From assembly GCA_020431945.1 (NCBI GenBank), contig JAGQHH010000172.1:1-13337 (forward strand): a DNA stretch of 13,337 nucleotides. The letters are read 5' to 3'. The position numbers were made by a program, and so were the translations under genes. How positions within the stretch are numbered: the stretch's first letter is position 1; every line of letters starts with the position of its first letter. Under the pieces are notes generated by a model. That model was not told where the DNA came from. It made no database searches and worked only from the letters and a program-made list of their open reading frames with translations. Source of the DNA: Cyanobacteria bacterium HKST-UBA02 (GTDB lineage: Bacteria; Cyanobacteriota; Vampirovibrionia; Obscuribacterales; Obscuribacteraceae). Shown here in pieces: positions 7,258 to 13,337 of the stretch.

Positions 7258-9225
7258 CTAATTCATCGGGATCTGCCACTCGGTGACTTTCTGTCTCAGT
7301 CTCTTGGGATTCGACTTCAACAGATCGTAGGAAGAAGGCTCGTAGTACCATTCGGTGTCCACAAAGCCGCGCTCTTCCAGGTGGGGGTGCTTGTCTGTCA
7401 GGATTATCCGTAGCCTGGGGTTTTCCTCCTCGAGACTGATTTGCGAGAGAGCCCGCTCTGTGATGGCAGGGCAATCAGTCACGTCCAGATACCAGAGACG
7501 GCGCAGGAAGGCCAGTTTTTCAATGGTCTTGTCCGTAAATCGATTACCCGAGAGATCGAGCATGGTCAGGTTGGGGCTCAATACGTCCGGTATTGCTCTG
7601 TCATCCAGGTCGAGGTTTTTCAATCCGATGAAGATCATATCGTTGTTATCGAACAGCTCTCGGACTGAGGGCTCGCTGATTCCGGTGTTATTGATGCTCA
7701 GAGATCGCAGATGCTTCTGCGCCTTGATGAAGCCCATGCTCCGGTCGGTTATTTTGCGACTGTTCGGAAGATAGAGGAGCTCCAGGTCTTTCAGGTTGGT
7801 CAGTCTGGCGATGCCGTCATCGGTGACCTGGGTGTTCTCGAGATCGAGAACCACGAGCCTGGGCATCCGGTTGATATAGACCATTCCTCTATCGTTGACG
7901 AAGGGGCAGCTTCCCAGAATCAGTGATCGCAGACCATTCATGCCGGAAATGGTTTCGAGAGCCTTTTCGCCGATTTCGGTAGCTCGCAGATCGAGGATCT
8001 CCAGGTCGTGATTCTTTATGATCTCCAGGAAGTCCTCATCGAATCTGGTGCCCTTCAGACGCAGTCTCTTGATCTTCGGATAATCATTGATTCGCTGGAA
8101 GTCTTCCCTGTCCAGATTCCCTTCGAAGACAAGCCACTGCTGGTCGTTCAGCTCTCGCATTTTCGGCCAGTAGGTGGAGCGAGAGACACCGCTTTCCCCG
8201 CTTTTCTCCTGGGCGAACATCCACCAGGTGAATGCCGCAAGGGAGGCAAGCACCACCAGCACTACCGTGAGCACCATTAGCTCTCCTGTGGGTTTCTGCT
8301 CCACGGGCTCTTCTTCGAGTTTCAGAATGAGGGTCTTGTTGACGGCGATCAGGTCTTCGAGTCCGTCCAGAGCCTCGTTCAGCTCAGCCATGCTCTGGAA
8401 TCGGCTGCCGGGATCTTTGTTCAGGCAGCGAGCTACCAGATCCTCGAGCTCCTCGGGGTAGTCGATCTCGCTATTGGCCTCGCAGAGCTCCGGAGCCTCT
8501 TCTTTCACCTGTTTTGTGGCGATCTCGAGGAATGTCTTGCCGAGAAAAGGATACCGCCCGGTCATGCAGAAGAACATCAGACATCCCATGGAATAGATGT
8601 CGCTGCGAGCGTCTGTCTCGTCGCCGGTGGCTTGCTCGGGGCTGATTACCGAAGCGGTGCCGACGATAAAGCCTGACTTGGTGATGGTCTTGCGCTCGAA
8701 GGTCGAGATCTTTGCGACACCGAAGTCCACTACTTTTACTTCCGGACGTCTGGTGTTGATGCCTTTCACCAGGATATTGTTGGGTGTCAGGTCACGGTGC
8801 AGAATCCCGTGCTGGTGAGCATATTCCATGGCATCGCAGATCTGGCGAAAGACTTTGACTGCTCTCTTTAGATTGAGGGGACCGGTTTCGTTGACGATAC
8901 TGAAGAGCGAGCTTCCCTCGACATACTCCATGACCATCACGGGCTCGTTCTCGTGGAGCATGAAGTCGTAGATGTTCACCACATTGGGGTGGATGAGCTG
9001 GCAGATCGTCTGGGCCTCCCGGTGGAGGCGGATCATATGCTGGTCCGAGACATTGTCCGGATGGAGGACTTTGATGGCGAGGTCGCGTTTGAGCTTGATA
9101 TCGAAGGCTTTATAGACAGTGCCCATGCCGCCGGTTCCGATCTCGGCGCCGATCTCATACCGGTCGGCCAGCGCCTCTCTGACGCTCACCGAGCTATTCG
9201 TGCTCATCTCTGGATTGTCTGTCAT
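7258..9225 (-). CDS. Membrane Ser/Thr protein kinase with C-terminal LRR domain
   Basis: This 655-residue paralogue of the neighbouring kinase has the same order of parts. The kinase domain (about 23-288) shows GTGGMG at 30-35, Lys52 (LAIK), Glu70, HRDLTPNN at 143-150, DFG at 167-169 and ISPEQ at 194-198. The catalytic-loop Lys that normally follows HRD-x is Thr147 here, an uncommon exchange. HRD Asp145, Asn150 and the metal-binding Asp167 are kept, so activity is still likely. A membrane helix lies at about 315-337. Roughly nine LRRs follow (about 384-600), with turns such as TQVTDDGI and RKITDRSM. The protein ends in a short unrelated tail without the DP repeats of the other kinase. It is the last gene of an apparent operon after the TPR and nuclease-fold genes, 33 bases from the latter. 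A second in-frame ATG six codons in is possible. Confidence 0.92.
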   Translation of the reverse strand: MTDNPEMSTNSSVSVREALADRYEIGAEIGTGGMGTVYKAFDIKLKRDLAIKVLHPDNVSDQHMIRLHREAQTICQLIHPNVVNIYDFMLHENEPVMVMEYVEGSSLFSIVNETGPLNLKRAVKVFRQICDAMEYAHQHGILHRDLTPNNILVKGINTRRPEVKVVDFGVAKISTFERKTITKSGFIVGTASVISPEQATGDETDARSDIYSMGCLMFFCMTGRYPFLGKTFLEIATKQVKEEAPELCEANSEIDYPEELEDLVARCLNKDPGSRFQSMAELNEALDGLEDLIAVNKTLILKLEEEPVEQKPTGELMVLTVVLVVLASLAAFTWWMFAQEKSGESGVSRSTYWPKMRELNDQQWLVFEGNLDREDFQRINDYPKIKRLRLKGTRFDEDFLEIIKNHDLEILDLRATEIGEKALETISGMNGLRSLILGSCPFVNDRGMVYINRMPRLVVLDLENTQVTDDGIARLTNLKDLELLYLPNSRKITDRSMGFIKAQKHLRSLSINNTGISEPSVRELFDNNDMIFIGLKNLDLDDRAIPDVLSPNLTMLDLSGNRFTDKTIEKLAFLRRLWYLDVTDCPAITERALSQISLEEENPRLRIILTDKHPHLEERGFVDTEWYYEPSSYDLLKSNPKRLRQKVTEWQIPMN

Positions 9226-9258
9226 GTGCTGCCGGGGAAGGACAGCCCGCCTTATCGT

Positions 9259-10305
9259 CTATTTTCCCAGAATCCTGATGACTTTCACGGTTTTGAGCAA
9301 ACCCACGGGATCTTCCTCGAAAGCCTTGATCTCCCTGCCATTGCTGTCATAGATTCGGGAAAGAGCCTCGAAAAAGACCGCATCCATGGGCAGGATATCC
9401 AGGCTGCCGCTCTGGCTGATCACATCCTCCAGGTAGTATCTGGGGATCATCGAATAGGGACCGTGATGGAGGAAGTCGTCGGTGAACGTGAATACCACCG
9501 GCGGCTGGCTGATCAGATAATCGCGAAAGGGCGTATCGGGCTCGATAGAGCCCTCTTTCAAAGCCGCCATCCAGTGCGCGGCTCGCCGGAAAACTTTGGG
9601 AAAGAGCACCGGACCGAGGTCCCTCGCCTGGTCGAAAATCCTGTCTGAGTAACGGAAGCGGAGCTTCAAATCCGTCCGTCTCACCCGGTTGATCAAATAC
9701 TCCCATAGCCCCCGTCCGGCTTTGAGGGCTCGCCGGGCGAGCTCACGCAGATAAGCGATCTCCTCCGGTTGCATGGAGGCATAGAACGTAGGAACAGCAT
9801 GACCTTTCTCCACCAGCCAGGCGTTGACATGGAATTCGGCGCCGGTTCCCGGATTGATGAAGACGTCTCCGATCAGCCTCCCATACGCGTCGAAGAGGTC
9901 GGCGGGACTGTCCACATAAGACCAGACCTGGCAGGGGAGGACCTGGTCCGCACCGCCCAGGGCCTTCAAAAGCTTGACGGTGGCGGTCTTGCCGAAATAC
10001 TGCCGGTAGTGCTCGGTGGGCAGCCCTTCCATCTCCACCGGTAGATGCAGTTCCGGGGCATCTACGCCCTGGAGGCGGATATCGACGATTCTTTTTTTCG
10101 AGATCAGGGGCTTCATCCTGTCGTCTTCCACCAGGCAGTAAGCTCCCTCGAAGACTTCGGTGGCAGCAAGCTCCCTGGCGTCGAAAGTACCGTAGTAGAA
10201 ACCACCCCGGGAGATATCGAGCTTGATCGTGTCGGCATCGCTGGTCCCCCGGGGCCAGAATTGCGAGGTGTCCACTGTGCCTTCGACGGCGACGATATAT
10301 CTCAA
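9259..10305 (-). CDS. Staphylococcal-nuclease-fold (TNase-like) protein with C-terminal extension
   Basis: The first about 205 of 348 residues match the SNase/thermonuclease family of Ca-dependent phosphodiesterases that cut DNA and RNA. DADT at 23-26 corresponds to the calcium-binding turn. RLQGVDAPE at 77-85 keeps the catalytic Arg, Asp and Glu. FGKTATVKLL at 104-113, DAYGR at 139-143 with the second catalytic Arg, NAWLVEKGHA at 161-170 and GRGLWEY at 197-203 complete the fold. The strand-1 to strand-2 connection is longer than usual. No signal peptide or membrane helix is visible, so a cytoplasmic place is likely, unlike secreted nucleases. The C-terminal 140 residues are unfamiliar. The start is a TTG at 10305, backed by a strong Shine-Dalgarno 7 bases upstream and the preceding gene ending 15 bases away. 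It is sandwiched between TPR and kinase genes. Catalytic residues appear intact; the substrate is unknown. Confidence 0.85.
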   Translation of the reverse strand: MRYIVAVEGTVDTSQFWPRGTSDADTIKLDISRGGFYYGTFDARELAATEVFEGAYCLVEDDRMKPLISKKRIVDIRLQGVDAPELHLPVEMEGLPTEHYRQYFGKTATVKLLKALGGADQVLPCQVWSYVDSPADLFDAYGRLIGDVFINPGTGAEFHVNAWLVEKGHAVPTFYASMQPEEIAYLRELARRALKAGRGLWEYLINRVRRTDLKLRFRYSDRIFDQARDLGPVLFPKVFRRAAHWMAALKEGSIEPDTPFRDYLISQPPVVFTFTDDFLHHGPYSMIPRYYLEDVISQSGSLDILPMDAVFFEALSRIYDSNGREIKAFEEDPVGLLKTVKVIRILGK

Positions 10306-10312
10306 TGTCTGA

Positions 10313-10319
10313 CCTCTCC
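10313..10319 (-). promoter_or_regulatory. Strong Shine-Dalgarno (GGAGAGG) for the nuclease-fold gene
   Basis: On the minus strand GGAGAGG begins two bases after the TPR stop codon and ends 7 bases before the TTG start at 10305. It explains initiation at a TTG and suggests ribosomes finishing the TPR gene can restart directly, giving coupled translation. Confidence 0.7.
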
Positions 10320-10320
10320 G

Positions 10321-11709
10321 CTAGGGAAGATCTTCTGCCGCGCTTCCCATGCTCGATGCCTTCTCATGGTCGGCACGGGCTTCTTTCTTTCGTCCGAGTT
10401 TGTCGAGAATCGTGCCCCGGAGCTCGTAATACCTGGCCCGGGTCTTATCGAGCTCGATGGATTTTTCGGCGTCTTCCAGGGCTCTGTCGAGCTTTTTGCT
10501 CTTCAGATAACAGCAGCCGCGCTCATAGTAGTACTTGGATTCGGAGGGCGAAAGGCTGATTGCTTTGCTGAGCGCTTCAACTGCCCCGTTGGTCTCATCC
10601 ATATCGATCCTCGCCTGACCGAGGTGATAGTAATTGTCCGGATCCTCGGGCTTCAGGCTGACTGCCCTGGCGAAGTCGGAAGCCGCCCGGTCCGGAAGAT
10701 CGAGCTCGAGAAAAACCAGACCGCGGTCGTGAAAAGCCCGGGCTGTCGGATCAGTCTCGATTTTTTCGTTGTGTTTTTTGAGAACGCTCTCGCGTTTCTC
10801 GCCGGCTCGCTCTTTCTGTCCGGCATCTTCATAAGCCCGGGCCAGGGCGATGCTGACACTTTCTCTCAGGGCCGGCAGTGTATAGGTCTCAGCCAGCTCC
10901 AGATCCGCCACCGCCTGCTCGTATTTGAGAAGGGCTGTCTGAGCACGGCTCCGGTCCTGATAGAGAAAGCCCAGGGTAGCCGTCTGGGAATGGTCGATCT
11001 TGTCTCCTACCAGGCTGACGCCCTTCTCTTTGAAATAGTCGATGTAATTGTCTATTGCTTTTGTGTAGTCGGAGAGAGCTTTCTCGAAGTCCCGGCTCTT
11101 CATATAGAGATCAGCCCGGGCCCCGAAAGGAGAGAGAAAATTTCCTTCCTCTTCGTCTATAGAGCGGGAAAACTGCTCGAGAGCTTCGTCGTCCAGACCC
11201 TGACGCATGAGGACTTTGCCCAGGCGCAGACGGAACATGGCTCTATATGTGTCTCCGGCAGCCAGACCGGACTGATAGTCGTCCACTGCTTTGTCGAGCT
11301 CCCCCATCTCTTCGTAGCATTGCCCGCGCTTGAGAAGAAAGGGCTCTTTCACCGCGAGATTCTTGAGCTCGAGGATCTGGGTGTAGGCTTTGATTGCTTC
11401 CGGAAAACGGCGTTTGAGGAAGAATTCGTCGGCGGTCTTATTGAGCTTTTCGGCTTGCTCGAAGAGCGAGCGCTGGATATTGAGCTGCTCGAGAAGACGT
11501 TTCTTCAACTCCTCGAGCTGAATCTGTGTAATCGGCCGGCGGGAGAATTCCCGCATGAGCTGGTCGTGGACTTCCTGTAAATCGTAGATAGCGAACTCCG
11601 AGCTTCTGATCAGTCCGTCATTCTCTTCCGTAACGGCGCCGCCGCTGTCACCGAAAGCAGTGCCGCAATTGCTTGCTATAAGTCCGGCTGTCAGGGTCGC
11701 TGCTGCCAA
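10321..11709 (-). CDS. Exported TPR-repeat protein
   Basis: At least 462 residues are present, counted from the first conventional start (TTG at 11709). About nine tetratricopeptide repeats run from residue 89 to 455. Clear units lie at about 123-152 (CYEEMGELDKAVDDYQSGLA), 193-220, 358-387 and 392-421, with the usual Gly/Ala/Tyr/Pro pattern. TPR arrays are protein-binding scaffolds. The N-terminus is a hydrophobic stretch (LAAATLTAGLIASNC) followed by TAFGDS, a likely signal-peptidase site, so the protein should act in the periplasm or at the cell surface. From the TTG alone the signal would lack its basic segment, which is present in frame just upstream, so the true start is probably further out. 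LIASNC is not a good lipobox because Asn precedes Cys. It is the first gene of the operon with the nuclease-fold and kinase genes. Confidence 0.9.
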   Translation of the reverse strand: MAAATLTAGLIASNCGTAFGDSGGAVTEENDGLIRSSEFAIYDLQEVHDQLMREFSRRPITQIQLEELKKRLLEQLNIQRSLFEQAEKLNKTADEFFLKRRFPEAIKAYTQILELKNLAVKEPFLLKRGQCYEEMGELDKAVDDYQSGLAAGDTYRAMFRLRLGKVLMRQGLDDEALEQFSRSIDEEEGNFLSPFGARADLYMKSRDFEKALSDYTKAIDNYIDYFKEKGVSLVGDKIDHSQTATLGFLYQDRSRAQTALLKYEQAVADLELAETYTLPALRESVSIALARAYEDAGQKERAGEKRESVLKKHNEKIETDPTARAFHDRGLVFLELDLPDRAASDFARAVSLKPEDPDNYYHLGQARIDMDETNGAVEALSKAISLSPSESKYYYERGCCYLKSKKLDRALEDAEKSIELDKTRARYYELRGTILDKLGRKKEARADHEKASSMGSAAEDLP

Positions 11710-11748
11710 CCATATCCGGTGCCTTTTCTTTTTCTTGCAGACGGCCAG
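11710..11748 (-). other. Probable 5' extension of the TPR gene supplying the signal-peptide basic region
   Basis: The TPR frame stays open upstream of the TTG to a TAG at 11770-11772. Read in frame, these 13 codons give LELAVCKKKKRHR before IWLAAAT, a typical positively charged n-region. The only start-like codon here is CTG at 11748, with GGAG at 11757-11760 (minus strand) 8 bases before it. A CTG start is rare, so the claim rests on the signal-peptide logic plus the Shine-Dalgarno spacing. Confidence 0.45.
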
Positions 11749-11818
11749 CTCGAGATCTCCAGGTTCCCACTATCTCTATGCTACTGCCACACCACCGGCA
11801 AAACAAGCGCATGTCAAG

Positions 11819-11848
11819 TTGTGGTGTGCAGGCAGGCAGGGTAATAAT
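11819..11848 (+). promoter_or_regulatory. Candidate promoter for the SAF-domain gene
   Basis: TTGTGG at 11819-11824 (3 of 6) and AATAAT at 11843-11848 (5 of 6) are 18 bases apart, placing a start of RNA near 11855, about 18 bases before the GTG. On the opposite strand a perfect TTGACA lies at 11812-11817, but no good -10 box is spaced from it, so the promoter of the TPR operon is unresolved. Confidence 0.35.
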
Positions 11849-11872
11849 AGAGCTATAGCAGCAGAGGGAAAG

Positions 11873-12391
11873 GTGTTGGCGCGGACCGGATTGATCACTG
11901 CAGGCATATTGTTTCTATTAGGGTCGATCTACTTCTTCATCACCCAACCGAGCCTGACGCAGAAAGCTACAAGAGCCAGCCAGGCAGAGCTCGACGCTGC
12001 GCTTGCCAGGGACAGGCAGGAGAAGCGCGAGCGCGACGGGATTCCACTTCAGCCACGCACTCTCCTTTATTATCAGGAGCCGGGCAAGAATGAGTCTTAT
12101 CAGGTTTTTTTCGCATCGCGCACGCGCCGACAGATTGCCAGGGGAGAGCAATTGAGAGCGAGCGACATCGAGCCTGTCGGACTCAATAACAACTGGGTGC
12201 CTTTCGGTGTTATGAGCGGTTCTTCGGGAGTGGTCGGAAGCGTTGCCGCCATGGACATTCCACAGAATGTGATCTTGAAAGCGGACAATCTCCAACATTG
12301 GGCTCCCGGAGCCTGTATCCAGGGCCACGACCACAGGGTTGTACCTCTGAGCCTATACCAGCAAGAGCACGGCTGGCATTACGGTCCCTGA
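11873..12391 (+). CDS. Small membrane-anchored SAF-domain (CpaB-like) protein
   Basis: From a GTG at 11873 the protein has 172 residues. GAGGGA at 11864-11869 provides the ribosome site. A membrane helix at about 4-23 ([18 protein letters not shown]) is followed by a charged segment at about 30-58. The region at about 75-140 has the SAF pattern: a strand, then [16 protein letters not shown], then [20 protein letters not shown]. This is the repeated 'I..G..I...DL' wording of CpaB/RcpC pilus-assembly proteins and related sugar-binding SAF domains. CpaB proteins are longer (often about 250 or more residues) and sit in tad/flp operons; no pilus genes are visible here, so a stand-alone envelope role is as likely. 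The frame is open upstream of 11873, but that would run back through the TPR start region. The 3' end overlaps the convergent kinase gene by 13 bases. Confidence 0.7.
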   Translation: MLARTGLITAGILFLLGSIYFFITQPSLTQKATRASQAELDAALARDRQEKRERDGIPLQPRTLLYYQEPGKNESYQVFFASRTRRQIARGEQLRASDIEPVGLNNNWVPFGVMSGSSGVVGSVAAMDIPQNVILKADNLQHWAPGACIQGHDHRVVPLSLYQQEHGWHYGP

Positions 12392-13337
12392 GCCTGGATA
12401 CCCAGTGCCTGGCTTATCTTTTCTATTCTCTCGGTGAAAAAGAGCCCGAGGAGCTGGGTCTGTTTGGGAAATGTGATCATCAGCGCCCCGGCGATCAAGA
12501 TCATTGTCAGGGCAAGACGAAGACCGATGGCAGGGAACCTTACCTTGTCGTCTCTGGCGGGGAGGAAGTACCAGAGCAAGCATGAGACAGTGCTTATGCA
12601 GGCCAGGATCTGCCCGCCGGCAGCCAGAAAAAGCACGACTTCTCCCCAGGTGGCCACGTTGTACCAGCCGAAGGCCGCAAAGATCAGAAACGGCAGGATA
12701 GAGGTCCCGATAAGGGCGATGGATAACTGCATGAGAGCGAGCCACCACTGTCGGGGAGCGCCGAGACCGTGCCTGATCTTCTGGAGGTTCTGCCAGGCTG
12801 ACATATAGAAGGCGTACATACCAGCCAGGCAGACAGTTATGATCACGCCCAGGGCGATGAGCACCGTATTGAACGAGCCGTGTCCCCAGCTCACGGCGCC
12901 GATGACGAGATAGAAGACGATCAGGAAGGCCAGAGCGACGACACCGACTACCTGGAGCCTGGTCAGCGCCGGCTTGGCTTTCCTGGCGACATGATATCTC
13001 GCCACCGGGCGGCCTGTTCTGAGGGCATCGAGGTCGCGCCTGAGGTCTTCGATGCTCTGGAATCGCCCTGCCTGCTCCTTCTCCAGGCAGTGCAGGACCA
13101 CGGTCTCCAGAGTCTTCATCTGTCTGGTTGCTTTGATCTCCCGGGGGAAATGATCTACTTCTTCGTTGATATGCTTGACCACGAGCTGGATGGGATTGCT
13201 TCCGGCAAAAGGCGGCGCTCCGGTGAGGACCTCATACATGGTGCAGCCGAAAGAGTAGATATCGGATCTCTGATCGAGCATGAAGCCCAGACATTGCTCC
13301 GGGCTCATATAATGCGGGCTGCCGAAGACCTCGCCGG
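12379..13337 (-). CDS. Ser/Thr protein kinase with five-helix membrane tail (5' end outside window)
   Basis: The visible 318 residues begin in the activation segment of a Hanks-type kinase: [14 protein letters not shown] at the edge, then [19 protein letters not shown] and [12 protein letters not shown]. The catalytic HRD and DFG motifs must lie in the missing N-terminal part. The frame is open through to the window end, so the internal Met at 13308 is not the start. Counted from that Met, five hydrophobic segments follow at about 119-141, 147-170, 188-212, 221-250 and 260-281. The gene ends after a short polar tail. The membrane part shows no LRR and I do not recognise it as a known sensor; it might sense a membrane or lipid signal. 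The kinase lobe is clearly related to the other two kinases (shared SPEQ, SD-x-YS-x-GC and R[FY]QS motifs). Confidence 0.88.
   Translation of the reverse strand, partial: GEVFGSPHYMSPEQCLGFMLDQRSDIYSFGCTMYEVLTGAPPFAGSNPIQLVVKHINEEVDHFPREIKATRQMKTLETVVLHCLEKEQAGRFQSIEDLRRDLDALRTGRPVARYHVARKAKPALTRLQVVGVVALAFLIVFYLVIGAVSWGHGSFNTVLIALGVIITVCLAGMYAFYMSAWQNLQKIRHGLGAPRQWWLALMQLSIALIGTSILPFLIFAAFGWYNVATWGEVVLFLAAGGQILACISTVSCLLWYFLPARDDKVRFPAIGLRLALTMILIAGALMITFPKQTQLLGLFFTERIEKISQALGIQAQGP

Noticed and set aside
10045..11580. A 511-codon open frame on the + strand
   Set aside because: It is antisense to the TPR and nuclease-fold genes, both of which have clear family motifs. Its own translation shows no recognisable domain.
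11662..11679. Possible lipoprotein signal (LIASNC) in the TPR protein
   Set aside because: Asn directly before Cys does not fit the lipobox; an ordinary signal-peptidase site at TAFG-DS is more likely.
884..11992. Frequent GAGCTC hexamers (16 located, against roughly 3-4 expected by chance)
   Set aside because: GAG-CTC encodes Glu-Leu on either strand and fits the codon preference of these genes, so codon use explains it without a functional motif. The same bias helps create the long antisense open frames.
1..13337. CRISPR arrays, tRNA or rRNA genes, insertion sequences, phage genes
   Set aside because: I saw no spaced direct repeats, no cloverleaf or ribosomal sequence, and no transposase, integrase or phage protein on either strand.

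Overview
The window is a gene-dense bacterial segment of about 13.3 kb with moderate-to-high GC, no RNA genes, no mobile elements and no intergenic stretch over 200 bases. Its most telling content is three eukaryote-like Ser/Thr protein kinases. Two carry kinase, membrane-helix and leucine-rich-repeat (LRR) parts, and one carries a multi-helix membrane tail. A TPR protein, a SAF/CpaB-like anchor and a DDAH-type hydrolase lie nearby. This mix fits a lineage rich in Hanks-type kinases fused to LRRs. I infer a non-photosynthetic cyanobacterial relative (Vampirovibrionia/Melainabacteria, Obscuribacterales-like), with Planctomycetes as the main alternative. No phylogenetic marker is present, so the assignment is tentative.

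Layout. At 1-93 is the tail of an unidentified + strand gene. At 110-1567 (-) is an MBOAT membrane O-acyltransferase, divergent across 191 bp from a membrane-anchored SGNH/GDSL-like protein (1759-3039, +); together they look like a surface-polymer O-acylation pair. A second block reads leftwards: a DDAH-family amidinohydrolase (3697-4470, -) followed by a small acidic protein of unknown function (3036-3653, -). A 202-residue unknown protein (4528-5136, +) diverges from the hydrolase, and its probable -35 box overlaps the hydrolase start codon. The first kinase/LRR receptor (5199-7256, +) follows.

The centre-right block is an apparent three-gene operon on the - strand: an exported TPR-repeat protein (10321-11709, probably starting further upstream), a staphylococcal-nuclease-fold protein (9259-10305) and the second kinase/LRR receptor (7258-9225). 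The first two are separated by 15 bp that hold a strong Shine-Dalgarno sequence. A small SAF-domain protein (11873-12391, +) diverges from this operon. It meets the 3' end of a third kinase (12379-13337, -) whose N-terminal half lies beyond the right edge.

The kinases are predicted to sit in the inner membrane, with catalytic domains in the cytoplasm and LRR parts outside. They would couple an external or envelope cue to cytoplasmic phosphorylation. The first ends in a DP-spaced helical tail resembling STI1/Hop-type modules. The second has Thr in place of the usual catalytic-loop Lys. All convergent gene pairs abut or overlap at their 3' ends, and no clear intrinsic terminators were seen.
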